Source of the DNA: Ostrinia nubilalis
Taxonomy: Eukaryota > Arthropoda > Insecta > Lepidoptera > Crambidae
Length of the DNA stretch: 64,000 nucleotides
Assembly (NCBI RefSeq): GCF_963855985.1
Contig: NC_087091.1
Span: forward strand, 12,964,154 to 13,028,153
Reading direction: 5' to 3'
Shown: positions 45,711-58,123 of the stretch, piece after piece
Layout of the letters: every line of letters begins with the position of its first letter
Numbering within the stretch: position 1 is the stretch's first letter
The notes under the pieces: generated by a model
What the model saw: only the letters and a program-made list of their open reading frames with translations
Told to the model about the DNA's origin: nothing
Databases searched by the model: none
Program-made: the position numbers and the translations under genes

Positions 45711-48700
45711 GTACTGTCTGTAACTGTAATTCCATAAGAAAATAATAACTGAAGGATTCGAAAATAAGAAAACTCTACAACTTTGTTTCTGTTAAAACTT
45801 AGCACATAAGTCTATTGTATTAATGTCTTCACGTTAAATGCATGCTGTGTTTGCCTGTAATAAGTTAATACACTGAACATAGCCTATTTTTGTTAAGATG
45901 TTACAATTGTATTGGTGTAATTATCTGTTAGTGAGCCAAATAAATTAAATAAAATGACACATTTTCTACCTATCGATTTTAATTAACCACCGTCTGTGTG
46001 CCTACTTAATTCATTTGATCAAGTATTATTTATTTACTTTAAGATGCTTTAGGTCAGTTTAGGTGGACACTGCATAATTGCCTAAAACCTATGTCACACG
46101 CTCTAGAAAAGATTGTATCTTCTAGATAGATATCAAGGTATAAAAGATAATCTCTGATCCTAAAGGAGGTTGATACCTAACTGAATCAGTTGACAAATTA
46201 ACAGTTGATAAAAAATATTAATTTCTTACGATATTTCTTGTCAATTGAAAGTAGCTTTACAGTACGCAGCGCACTTTTACCATTTTTCAAGATCAAAAGC
46301 TACGAAGGAATTTAGTAATACTTAAAGATGAATGCAAGCAGCAAGGCACAGCTTAGGTAAGTTCAACAAATATTGAGTATTTAATTTAATAGCCCATCTT
46401 TGGTCCACATCTTGAACGGACTACCTAAACTACCATAGACAATGCTTTAAATACTGCATGTCGGTATTCGAAGGCCAATGGACACATGGTTCTTTATTCC
46501 CCACATGTCAAAGGTCGGCTCGTCCAATCACGCGGTGAAAGGGACCATTGTTGGACTGTACTAGCAAGCGATCAATTTGCAAACATTCAACAATTAGTCA
46601 TAGTAAGTAGTTTAATAATGAGTTAGTACTAAGTGTTAGTAAAGGAGGTTATTTGGTTACAACACCCTTCCAAATAGCACCTGCATGAATAGTACCTAGC
46701 CTAGTCTACGAACAGCATCCATAGTACAGCAGTCTAGTGCTGGCTGCCAATGTATTAATGTGTTGGTTCTTTATGACGTTATTAAATGAAATTTTTCAAC
46801 ATGGTTATGTCGGTAAGGTTTTACTGCAGCTATTTTTGAAAATTGGTCTAAAAAAAAAATAGTCCCAAAAAACATTGAAATAGCTCTTGTGAGGTTAAAA
46901 TATTGTTGCCCTGGTACTTTTGGATACATTAGCAGCCCACTAACTAGGCTGCTGTGTTGTGAATGCTCTAACTGGACTACGTCAATTGGTGAAAATTGTA
47001 GAGACGAGGGTAGCCCTGCGATTTCGGTGATACGATGATAAAAAATATCACGTTTGAGGCCTGTCCGATTACATTCTCAAATGTTATGTTATACACAGTG
47101 TAATAAAACAAAACGGTTCAAATGTTAATATTTAAATCTACGCTTTGCATTAAAGAAAAAAAACAATATTAGGTTATACAGCGCCATCTGTTAAATTTAT
47201 ACTACACCAATGCGCTGCACTGAATAAAAATAAAGAGGAAAATCTTTAAACTTTGATAGGCCTTGAAATGTTGATTGTTGTTGCCCAATAGGAAAGCTTT
47301 TTTAAGCTTTTGTCATTTTACATATTTTCCCATCTTAAAAAAGAAGCCAAACCCCAGAAAATTTATATTATCTTACAAGTGCGATGTGGGAAGAGAGAGA
47401 AAATATAATGGACAGTAAAACATAATTAATAATACAATTTCCAAAAACTTCTGTATAAAAAACTAATAAATTGAGACATAAATCAAGCGAACAGTTCGGC
47501 ACCCTCTTTACGACATTCTACCAACATACTCGTAAGTGATACGTTGGAACACGACCGAGAATAGAACTGAGGACCCAGGGCCAAGCCGGTCGTGCTAGGG
47601 TCCCATTACACGAGCCATTTGCATACTAATAGTGGCCGGTGTTTTAATTACGAACAAACCAAGGGTTAGACTGAAACTTAGCTTCAAAGATCTGGAAAAT
47701 ACAAGCATGAAAAAAAAAACAAGTTTCGTTATAAATAATTAATATGTCAATGCTATCCGTAGCATCGTAAAGTGCAAAACATGATCCAGTTCGAATTTCC
47801 TTTCGGCCTGGAAACTAAAAATTTAATTGAATATTGTATCTTATTGTAATTAGATAACGGATGACGACATAACAAAACATAACAGAAACTGTAAGTACTT
47901 AGAAGAAGAGGAGAGTAGGAGTGATGTAATAATATAAAAGAGATAGGCAAAAGTTACAAACCTACTGAAGTATTCTGCTGAACTCTGAAGTAGGTACATT
48001 TTATGTTTATGAAAAAAGCAATTAAATAGCTCTAGAAAATGTTCTCAAGCCGAATGAACTGTTTAACAAACATAACGCGTTTACTTATCGAACCGCCTAT
48101 CGTGGACTTAGAAAGAAAATCTAATCTCTCCACCGGAATGCGAGGAGCCTAGAAAAAAGAGGTCACTACGCAATTCCTTTAGAAAAACATCGGCCTCTTT
48201 AACCTACTTTCTGTCAAATTTAAAACGATTAAGCAAATTTATCTACAGTTTATTCAAAACGGGGTCCGTTACCGAGTTTTACGACTGCTGGTATTGCTCG
48301 CCTGTGGCAGGTTTCATGCTGGCTGGCCATTCGTGCGACGTCTTGACCATGCCATAACAATTAATTAAAATACAATGTACTGCTTTGTCCGACTATAGAG
48401 TTTGTATGTGTAGGCCGAGCGCCGCCCTTTCACTGTCACGCTGCTGAAATATTGGCCTGTACGGCCTGAAATAACCCAGTGTTATGGCGCCGTTAAAACC
48501 TTTATTGGGCACCGACTACGGCACATCTAACTAAACACTAGAGCTTCTTACGTAGTTCTAATAGAAGCTATTTTTCAACAGAAATAAACAGTCTCATATG
48601 CTAGTACATAAAGAAAAAACTGGTAGTTTGCTGAATTTAATTAGAAAAATAAATTATTACGGCTCTAGGCATTTTTAAATACGGGACAGTGTAATTGTCT

Positions 48701-49323
48701 AAATTACACCGATTACAGAGCACTAAACTTCAAAGAGCTCTTGTCATATTTTAGAGTCGCCAGAAATATTAAAAATTAGCCATCCAATAAAATCGGGGAC
48801 AATTTATACTCATTTCCCTAACTAAACAACTTAGTTAATACTCGAAAGTTTTATAATAAGTCCCAACTCGTAATGTAACACAGGACCTGTTGGATAGAGT
48901 CCATCTTTACCACTATTTTTTTTTTCACATAACTAAGATCCATCGGACAATAACTACAATTGAATTAAGCAATGTTCCACTAACATTAAATTTAGTTACT
49001 GTTACTGTGAATACTGAGCTAACTATTCAAATTCCACAAGGAAATATTTCCACATTTTGTAATATCCATTTCGGCGTTCAAAATATGCAACAATGGTATA
49101 AAGTCAGAAATTATTTGACCCGCGCCGACTGCTCGATTGTCGCGGAGCAGTGCGGTGTGAACAGCCGATAAGTGTAAAAATGTCTACCAAACTGTACTCG
49201 AACTTGTTGAAATACGAAATACGGAATAAAATTTTTCAGGAGTCGAATAGGGATGGGGATGATCTTGAGTAACGTAGAGTTAAGAGTTGAGTGAGATGAC
49301 ATAAAGGTCGAAATTCTGACTTA
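45711..49323. other. Gene-free stretch
   Basis: No gene or clear element. Near 47560-47640 the minus strand has a weak tRNA-like B-box. 48290-48510 is somewhat GC-richer, without motifs. Confidence 0.35.
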
Positions 49324-49420
49324 CTTGACTTATGGTCCTATGCCTAGATGGGGTAGAGGGCGTCCACAACAGTCCTCCATCTCGTTCGGTCTTGAGCTTC
49401 TCGCTTGATCGAAGTATCTA
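49324..49420 (-). pseudogene. Second RTE-type LINE C-terminal end
   Basis: On the minus strand, tcaagaccgaacgagatgga then gacgccctctaccccatcta encodes a DRTxWRxxVDALYPI-like end, the C-terminus of a different RTE lineage from the (ATG)n one. The frame is not fully open. Confidence 0.55.
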
Positions 49421-52007
49421 CAACCTACATAATATGTTGTAGGTACTATGTAAACTAAAGCTAAGTAAATAAATAATTATTCACCTCTTTCATTTACTTA
49501 CTTATTACTCGTAATATGTCACTACGAAATTCTTTCCACATGATTAACAAAAGTTTTTTTCAGTCAACGAAGACAGTAATGAAAATTTCAGACCACTGAT
49601 TCTCAATTTGGAATGTTATAGGTACTTATTTACGAGTACAGAACCGGTTACCTATTTTCAGAACGTTGGTATTGTTGGTACCTCTAAGCTCTTTTTCATG
49701 TATTTTCTGAAATGCGTGTAAAAATATCCATTGTTTTCTAATTACATGAAAAAAACCGACATTATAAATTTTTCATTCTATCCACAAAGACTGAAAGCTA
49801 TTTAAAACCGGTAAAATATCACAATTGAATCCAATTTATCGGGGACAAGAAAACCGATGATTATTCGTTCGGGCACTTTTGTGAGGGCGTGCGGGCTGAA
49901 AAATGCCCGCGTTTGAGGATGGCCAGCCAGTCAGAAACTCATTGTTATACGATAACGATATTCAGGCTTTATACAGGGACGCCATTGCTCGTGAAATTAT
50001 TATAGAAGCGGAAAAGTGGGGAATAAATAAACTTCTTTTGCCTGACGTTGGGAGGGCCGCGTTATGATTACTCTATTTTGGACTTTGAATAGGAAATAAA
50101 ATTAGTAAATGTTAGCAGTAGTAAAACTGTAAGATAAAAACGACTACGATTTTTAATTTGAATGATGATGTTCAGAATATGATTGTACAATATTGCATGC
50201 TGATGTTCCAAAGCAATGCTTTAAGAAACTGATGAATAAAAAGAAACTTTCCGGTAAAAATTAATATCTTCACTTCACACATGAACTCACATTTTTTTCT
50301 AAAAATAAAAACGAGTTTTTCTTCGTAATACAATTATTTTAATTGATGCTGGAAAAAAATAAATAAAATTTTATTTTGCTAACCTATTGAGCTCCAGTTG
50401 TAGCTTTTCTTATGAAGAATGTAAAATAGTGGTAAAATTGCATTGGCAAGTGGACGCACCATTTTTTAAACAGATTCTATACTAAAATAGTAGACAAATA
50501 GTATAAATACGTTGCTATTGAACTGCTTCAAATTCCTCGAATAGGTACGGGTTTACAATTTAAATGCTTCTGAAAACGGAGGCAATAGAAATATAAAGCC
50601 GTGGAAAGGTTTCGCTCTAGTTTCAGGTAGGTACGTACCGATACCGAATTGCGTCCAAAACCATTAGTTCGTCGTCGCGAGTGTTGCGACAATTGCGGAG
50701 TTCGGCCGGTATCGCCAGACGAGGCGACGGCTGCGACAAAACGCTGGGCAGTATGAGCTAACATTACAGATAAAACTTTTTCAGGCTGAAAAAATTTCCA
50801 TGTTGGTAATGTAAAAGGTTGGTGAAAAGTGGTTTGTGTTCACATCAGTTTGGATTTGGTGGGAAACATCTACAACCCTTGATGGATTGTCTACGGATTG
50901 AGAGATTCATAGCTGTATGGTTAACTTCAACTTTATTTAATATTATGTACATTGAAGAGTTTTATTTATATGAGGAGAAAATCTTTTAATTGTTTAATAG
51001 GCTCAAGTCAACAGTTGCAAATTCTTGTAACAATTTAATATCCTACTCCAAATCTTAACCCTGATCGGCGTCTTTTCCAGGACTGGAACAGGAAAATGAA
51101 CGTTTGAAGACTCGTTCTAAATATTATTCGGCTTTAAATAAATGTTAGTGGTGTTTTATGAGTTTACACAGTGTAAGTAAATTCTTGTGCCTGAAATTCA
51201 AGTCTATAATCTGTTATACAGATAAACTATACTTAAGAAACTTATTTATCTTGAGTTCATTTTAGTAAAGCCCTCATTCTGGTAGTCCACAGTGTACTGC
51301 GCGATCAGCCGGTCCACGGGCCGCCTGTTAATTGCCTGCCGGGTTTCGGCCAGTCATCGCTCTAGTTTTATATTTTTGGCGCCTATTCCAATCCTAACAG
51401 CCCTCTATATTTTTTACAACCAGATCAATTATGATTTCGAATTGGTTTGATGAATCTGAATAAAATCCCATTGCGTTTGTTTAATTGCGTCGTTGCCGTT
51501 TGAAAAATGGTTCAATCGGGCTCCCGGATGACGATTCTTTGTTATTGTTATTAAGTTATATTTTTGCTTGTTCACGGGCTTGTTTACAGGTCATTTGTTT
51601 TCAGTTTGGTGTGATTAGGTTATCGTGAATTTGTAGTTATTTTCTACCGGCAAAAGCAGGCGATAAATATTCGTAAATGTAGGGTTTTTAGGGCAAACGG
51701 TTTAATGAAAGTTAGTTGAAATAATACTAACACAGTAAGGTAGTCTACAGTTTGAAACACCTACTACTACATATTTAGACTATTTATAAGTACCTAAAGA
51801 CCAATGTAATTTAAAAAATTACTGATGACTAAAAATAAAAAAGGGTAGGTATTTTGTATTTAAAAATCGATAAACGAATTCAAATACCTTTGATTCTGAC
51901 TTGACCAACAACGCTAATAAAGATTTCAAATAAATAAATGAATATTTATTTTATTAAACAAAACATAACAAAAAAGCAGCATTATAAAAGATGCATTTAT
52001 GTGTAAA
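49421..52007. other. Gene-free stretch with two GC-rich patches
   Basis: 50640-50755 is CpG-rich without motifs. 51285-51365 is GC-rich; its minus strand has a 35-codon frame with strong G/C third positions (RRPVDRLIAQYTVDYQNEG) ending in TAA, but without convincing splice sites. Confidence 0.3.
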
Positions 52008-52234
52008 CTAGCTTTCTGCCCGCGGCTTCGCCCGCGTGGAATTTTGTCTGTCACAGAAAAACTTTATCGCGCGCGTCCCTGTTTCAAAAACCGGGATAAA
52101 AACTATCCTATGTCCATTCCCGGGACTCAAACTATGTCCCTGCCAAATTTCATCGAAATCGGTTGCGAGGTTTAAGCGGGAAAGCGTAACAGACAGACAG
52201 ACAGACAGAGTTACTTTCGCATTTATAATATTAG
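52008..52234 (-). mobile_element. Helitron-like element with (GTCT)n
   Basis: Minus-strand order: actaatattataaatgcgaa, gtaact, (CTGT)n at 52191-52208, the block ttcgatgaaatttggcaggg, and the end cgcgggcagaaagctag. This is a very common lepidopteran repeat, described both as Helitron-like and as a MITE carrying (GTCY)n microsatellites. Confidence 0.7.
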
Positions 52235-52766
52235 TTGGGATTATGGCTGCCATGACGTCTTGTTTAAATTACCCTTTATTAAACAACTTTTGAAACCTAT
52301 TATTTGATGTATGGCACTGTTTTTGAAACGGAACAGCTTGAATTTGCAAAAATAACAAGCGAAAATTGCAAAAAGTAAATTAAGAATGCCGTCCAGTACA
52401 TTTTCAACACACCTTTTTGCCATAAAAATTAGTTCTCCATTTTTTGTCACACCAATTACCGCCAATGTGGCACATGATGGGCAATTATACATTTCAATTA
52501 TGTGTTAATTCCTTGAAGGAGGGTGACACCACCTGCTGTCCTCCAGACTAGAAAAAACTACAGTCTTACCACGGAGTTGATTAAATTCGCACAAAAAGGA
52601 ATGGCATTGCTATCAGATTATGTAATTGAATAATAAGTGCAAAATATGAATTCTTTCACTTTAAATTCGTTACTATTGACACGTAATGGTAGAGTCGGCC
52701 TTGAATGATTCTAGCTTAACTCTAAAATGTACACATTGTTTTTCATTTAATGTCCAACTTAAATAA
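52235..52766. other. Gene-free stretch
   Basis: Nothing recognised. Confidence 0.4.
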
Positions 52767-52884
52767 TAAGGCTGGGTTGCACCATCTTATTTTAACTAAA
52801 ACAAATGTCAAAAATGTGTCAAAATCCATACAAAAAATATCGGTTTTTGTTACGGTTTAGGTTAGGTGGTGCAATTCAACTTAA
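52767..52884. mobile_element. GGCTGGGTTGCACCA MITE, copy 6
   Basis: Ends taaggctgggttgcaccatc and ggtggtgcaattcaacttaa. Diverged but clearly the same family as 11907. Confidence 0.7.
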
Positions 52885-53132
52885 ACTGCTACAGTCATCA
52901 AATGGTTTGTTGCTAGAGCTCAATGTGACTTAACAGCAGGTTTTTTTAAAATTACGGAATCTTTTTTGCACTAAAAGTTGCCTGTAGTACAAAATAGTGC
53001 TATTTTGTGCCTGTATCCTGTAATGCCTTAACTGGAAATAATGATTGCACATCTAGGAATTATTAAACTTTGGATCTAGAAATTCCAACCTTCTAAATAC
53101 CCTACCAGTTCACAGCATTTATATTTTAACTT

Positions 53133-53331
53133 ACGGCCGCCCGCGACTTCGTACGCGTGGATCTAGTTTTGCCCCCTTAGGGGTGGAGTTTCGTAAAATC
53201 CTTTCTTAGCGGATGCCTACGTCATAACATCTACTTGCATGCCAAATTTCAGCCCGATCCGTCCAGTGGTTGATAGATCACTATGTCAGTCAGTCAGTCA
53301 GTGAATCAGCTTTGAGTTATTGTATTTAGAT
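53133..53331 (-). mobile_element. Helitron-like/(GTCY)n element, diverged
   Basis: cggccgcccgcgacttcgta at the left, catgccaaatttcagcccga in the middle, and (GTCA)n at 53285-53302. Same architecture as 52008-52234, different subfamily. Confidence 0.6.
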
Positions 53332-53648
53332 AGCTACAAAACCAATTACAATAGTAAAGAAATTGGTATGCTGAATATGTAGAGCACTGGTCAGTCTCAA
53401 AAGTGTCAGGACGTGTGTAATTTTAGCGATTATTGTTTTTAATTAATCAGTGCACATAGTTAAGTGTGCAGTCGATAGCATCTGCTGTACTGAAGCTTTT
53501 GTTAATGTACGGTTAGCAAAATGATCGTATTGATTTGTCATTCAAAACTTTTTACTGGAACTATGAACTTTCAAAAGCCCTAACACTTACGAAAAAGTAA
53601 AATGAAAGTGTACCTTTTCTGAATCTGAGTGGGCAGGTCTGACACTAG

Positions 53649-53779
53649 GTGGACCGACGATCTGGTGAGGGTCGCGAGAGGTGCCTGGATGCGAGCGGCG
53701 CAGGACTGGTCTTTGTGGAAATCCTTGGGGGAGGCCTTTGTCCAGCAGTGGACGTTTTCGGCTGAAACGAACGAACGAA
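53649..53779 (+). pseudogene. RTE-type LINE 3' end
   Basis: Reads RWTDDLVRVARGAWMRAAQD, then W-x-S-L-G-E-A-F-V-Q-Q-W across 53711-53750, in one open frame, followed by an (ACGA)n tail at 53766-53779. It is the best preserved of the RTE tails in the window. The tail differs from the (ATG)n of the copies at 15662 and 17177. Confidence 0.8.
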
Positions 53780-54053
53780 CCTATTCTGAATAAGATGTTA
53801 AAAATGCCATTTATGTCTGAAGTTATTTTAAATATGAAAGTGAATTCTGGCTTTTTGTAGGCTAGGTCCAAAGTTCTGAAGGTTAAAAAATCACTTCTCT
53901 TTTTTCCACTGCAACTCCTGTAGGTACAAAATAAAACTGACTCTCGAGTTGTTATGCCCTAGACAAAATGAGCGATATCCATAAGACCATAATGCGAGTT
54001 GCGATGCACTTACTCTAGCATCTGCAGCCTTTGCTAAATTAATTTGACTGTCG

Positions 54054-54291
54054 AATTAATGCACGTGTTGCCACTGCTAAAATGACCAAATGTGGGGCTT
54101 ACTAGCTTGTTTTTGATTATGATACTTTTCTTATATCAAATTTAAACAAATTATTTGACACCTATGACATTCTGCGGCGTTGCTTGCGGACGGTACCGCG
54201 ATTGCATCGTCTGGCGACGCGGCGCGACGCGCTCGCACTGGCAACACATGACGTGTGCTAATTAATGCACGTGTTGCCACTGCTAAAATGG
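54054..54291. repeat. Direct repeat with central palindrome
   Basis: attaatgcacgtgttgccac...tgctaaaatg occurs at 54055-54084 and 54261-54290. The second copy also pairs with cactggcaacacatgacgtg just before it. A CpG-rich block (54178-54240) lies between. Possibly a short mobile element or a tandem duplication. Confidence 0.5.
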
Positions 54292-56294
54292 CCGATTGTA
54301 AATCACTAATACTTTGGTATTGATAGTTTTGAAGAAATAAGTTCAAGTTTCCAATAACTCGCTACTATTTGGCCATCAAAATTAATACCAAGTAACTATT
54401 AACTATATTTGAACCTGTCTTTGAAAAGTGAAATAGTGTTAAGATGACATTAAGGCAGATCAGTCTATCGCCTGTATTCACAAACATTACTATGACCTCT
54501 CACAGTGCTCGAGGACGCCCAGGATGACACATGAACCAATCACAGAGCTCTATTCAACGCTGTGCGTTCGATTTGCTGCTTCTCATAAGCAAGCATCGTT
54601 TGTGAATACGGGCGTATGTCTACATAGTTTAGTACGAATGTTGTGGATATTTACTGGTGGTGGATGGAGGCTTCTATTTTCAGTCTACACTATCTGTTAC
54701 AGTTCTAAGTAGATAAACGACTCCTTATCACCTGGAGATTGAAAGCCCAATCAGCGAAACACCATTTTAGTGCTCTCAATAATTACCTGCCCTAATAAAA
54801 TTTAATGAGGTCAAAGCATGAAACCATGCACTCCTCAAAGTCAACGTTTATCGAGTATAGAATCGCGTGCCGCCGCCCCATCGAGCGGGCCGAGTTTCGC
54901 CACACAATCCGTTATCGTCGCGTCGTTATTTATCAAATTTCATATCGTTGCGAGTATCGTCGGCCGACGCTATCTCCCCCCTACCACGGGGATGCTCCGC
55001 TAGTTTTTTGCAAAGATATGCACCAATTAGCCGATCGCATCGAAAACGAAACGCACGTTTCGCGTAATTTTCGACGTTATTTGCATCGAAATCGAATTTT
55101 TTTACGGTTGTGAAACGTCCGCAACGATGTGCGTACACGCATGCCCGGTATGTTTAATTGGAATATGAATTAGTTTCTCATTAACGCAATGACTGAAACC
55201 ATTTTTATTATTGCAGTTTCGGTACAGTCATCAACATATATTACAATACCTTTTTGTTACAAAATGACACATGTTCCTACTGAATAAGGTATCATAGTGT
55301 TTAGCTTAACGTGCTGTCTTTCATACTTATAAAACGCATTTATTACGCACTGTAATAACGGGCCTTGACTGCATCACGCACAAGTAACAATCAATTCTTG
55401 TAACGAGTGCCTGCGTAAACTGTTTTCATGACTGTTTAAATATGGGCTATTTAAAGTGGTTGTAAAATAACCCTTTAATAACTGCCTACCATAATTAGAG
55501 AATTAAGCAAAAAAAAAACATTACAAAATTACTGGCACACTATTTTGGAATGAAAATATTGTGACTGATGATCAGCTTTCTATAAACAATTATAGCAAGG
55601 ATAGCTCACCAGGTGATTGCTGCTTCGCTCATACTCCTTGCTGTTCAGGGGAGAATCCTGTTGACTACCAGACACGGCGCATATGGCCATGAAAATGTGA
55701 AAACTTCTAGTTACTTCCTGGTACAGCTGAAAGTATTTGTAAAAATACGTACTGTATTTTTAATTTTAAAATCCCTATGACATGAATTAAGGAATTTAGA
55801 TTAAAATCAAAAATTGTACCTATTTTTTCAAAATCTCTACCATGCAAGTTTGTTGTCCAAAGCTTTAAATGACACGAATAATCTGAATGCAAGGTTTTTA
55901 ATTAGTTTATTTTAATACGTTTTAACATTTCAACACGTTAGCTCGCGGCAAACGTAGAAACCGCAAAGGGTTGGTCACGCGATTCGGTATTAGGGTTGCC
56001 ACATGGGAATATTTGAACCTCAACTAACTCATTAATTACATACCACAAATATTAAATCTCCTTAATTTTGCTGTGAATCAAAGTAACTAAATTAACCTGT
56101 GATTTTTTATATTAAGGTATCTAAGCAGATGATTGTTAGAAAAATATTATAAAAATATAATATCTATTTAATTAAATGTTGTACTTGTCATTAACTGTCT
56201 AATTCTAGATTTTATACACACTGAAAAATACATTAGCTGATGCTTATTAACTTAACTTTGAATTAGTACTTGTTAAAGTACTTTGCAGCAAGTA
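54292..56294. other. Gene-free stretch with CpG-rich patch
   Basis: 54855-55140 is rich in CpG and open in several frames on both strands (for example 54805-55113, plus, 102 codons). The frames are rich in R and H and have no known motif. Overlapping open frames of this kind in CpG-rich DNA are usually non-coding. Confidence 0.3.
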
Positions 56295-57266
56295 CCTACC
56301 TACTTAGTGAAAAAAAATATTGAGTACAAGATGATCGAGAATTTGACGGATATTTCACAAGAACTAGTTTTTGAATGCTGTGGAATAGAATTAGTGCAAT
56401 ATGGAATAATCGTAGTGTGTTTATATACGAACAAGACACCAACGTCTACATCTTCTTTATTTTTCCGTAAGCTCAGTGACCTTCTCAATATATTATGTAA
56501 AAAGAAACGTAAAAAAATTGTGTTATGTGGTGATTGGAACATAAACATATTGATAAACTCAAATGTATCTAAAGAGCTTTGCGAAATTATGACGAATTAT
56601 AATTTGAACCTTAAGATAAATCAGCCAACCAGAATCACAGTAAATACTCAAACATGTATTGACCAAATAGCCACAAACATCAAGGACAGCATATCTAACA
56701 TACATGAGCTAGGTTTGTCTGATCACACAGCACAATCACTCAAGATTCCAATAAAAGAAAGGAAAACTCCAAACGTAAAGTGGTGGTATGAACTACAAAG
56801 AGACTATTCACTGGATAATCAAAACAAATTTCTTGCATGTCTGAAAAACGTTGCTTTTTCTGATGTTTATAATTTAGATTTGAATGCATCTGATTCATTT
56901 AACGAATTCTATAGTTTATTTAAGTTGTTCTACGATTTATGCTTCCCTGTAATTAAAGTAAAAAGAACGTCAAAAAGGCACGTTACTTCAAGATGGCTTT
57001 CAAAAGGTATTGCAAGAAGTGTTTGTACAAAACGTAATTTATATTTGAAGTACCGCAATGACCAGACTAAATATGTTACTTTATACAAACAGTACGCGTC
57101 CATACTGAAAAAATGTATTAAATTCTCACAAAAATGTAATAACTTGAAATATATAAATTCCCTTGATAATAAATGCAAAGCTGTATGGAATGTTATTAAT
57201 AAGAATGCAAAGCTGTATGGAATGTTATTAATAAGTATACGAAAAATTCAAGTAATAATAATATAA
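56283..57266 (+). pseudogene. LINE ORF2, endonuclease part
   Basis: The longest frame in the window (327 codons, of which the first few are flank). It contains the C-terminal half of an APE-type endonuclease: VLCGDWNINI (the GD-x-N motif), a TCIDQIAT segment, and LSDHTAQSL with the catalytic SDH. The N-terminal part with the first catalytic Asn and Glu is missing. After the endonuclease come basic linker sequences (KSISK-like, WNVINK) typical of the region before RT. The frame ends early because of a 32-bp duplication at 57172-57235. Confidence 0.85.
57172..57235. repeat. 32-bp tandem duplication causing a frameshift
   Basis: The unit aatgcaaagctgtatggaat... is present at 57172-57203 and again, identical, at 57204-57235. 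Thirty-two is not a multiple of three, so it breaks the LINE frame. The translation after it continues in another frame (QKISETFNQFFIDN) until a second shift near 57400-57425. Confidence 0.9.
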
Positions 57267-58123
57267 ATATGATAAGTACAAAGGAGAGTGACGTGTATGA
57301 CCCACAAAAAATATCAGAAACATTTAATCAGTTTTTTATAGATAATGTCTCAGAGAATCGTGTAACAGACACAAATTGTAAACACTTTGATAATAATATG
57401 TATAGCATGTGTAGAGAAAACCATATTTTTGAACCCACTTAGTGAGATTGAGCTGCTGAAAATAGTAAATTCACTCAAAAATTCAAAATCGGTTGGATAC
57501 GATGAAATTCGAACCGATATTCTTAAAATTAGTATTACTCTGATAATCCAGCCATTGGTATTCGTAATCAATAGACTCCTGACTGAAGGTATCTTTCCTG
57601 AAAGTCTAAAGAAATCAATTGTAAGACCACTATTTAAGAAAGGTGCTAGATCGTCTCTTAATAATTATAGACCAGTAACTTTAATACCTATTTTCTCAAA
57701 AATTTTAGAAAAAGTTATGTATGAGCGATTGTTAAATTTCTTAGACAGTAATAATGTTATCAAAGACGAGCAAAATGGGTTTAGGAAAAATAAAAGTACC
57801 TCTTTAGCTACATTCAAACTACTCAAAACGATTACCGATTGCCTGAACGATAACATTCCTGTTTCAGTACTTTTTTTAGATATGTCTAAGGCTTTTGATT
57901 TTGTGTGTCATAAACGCCTTCTTATGAAACTCTATAAATATGGAATTCGGGGATCATGTTATGATTGGATTAAGAACTACTTATCACAAAGAGAACAATG
58001 TGTGGAAATCCAGAGATGCTGTCCTAAGACCAAATGTTTAGAGAAGTACAAATCTACTTTTAGGGTCAATAAATTTGGTGTCCCTCAAGGTAGCATTCTG
58101 GGCCCACTATTGTTCCTCTTATA

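Noticed and set aside
47560..47640. Minus-strand tRNA or SINE
   Set aside because: Only a loose B-box (agttctattc); no A-box at the right spacing.
51285..51365. Minus-strand exon-like frame RRPVDRLIAQYTVDYQNEG with G/C third positions
   Set aside because: It is bounded by stops, with no pyrimidine tract plus AG before it and no GT donor at its end. Worth a homology search but not annotated as a gene.
54805..55113. 102-codon arginine-rich frame
   Set aside because: Three other frames overlap it on both strands in the same CpG-rich block; none has a motif.
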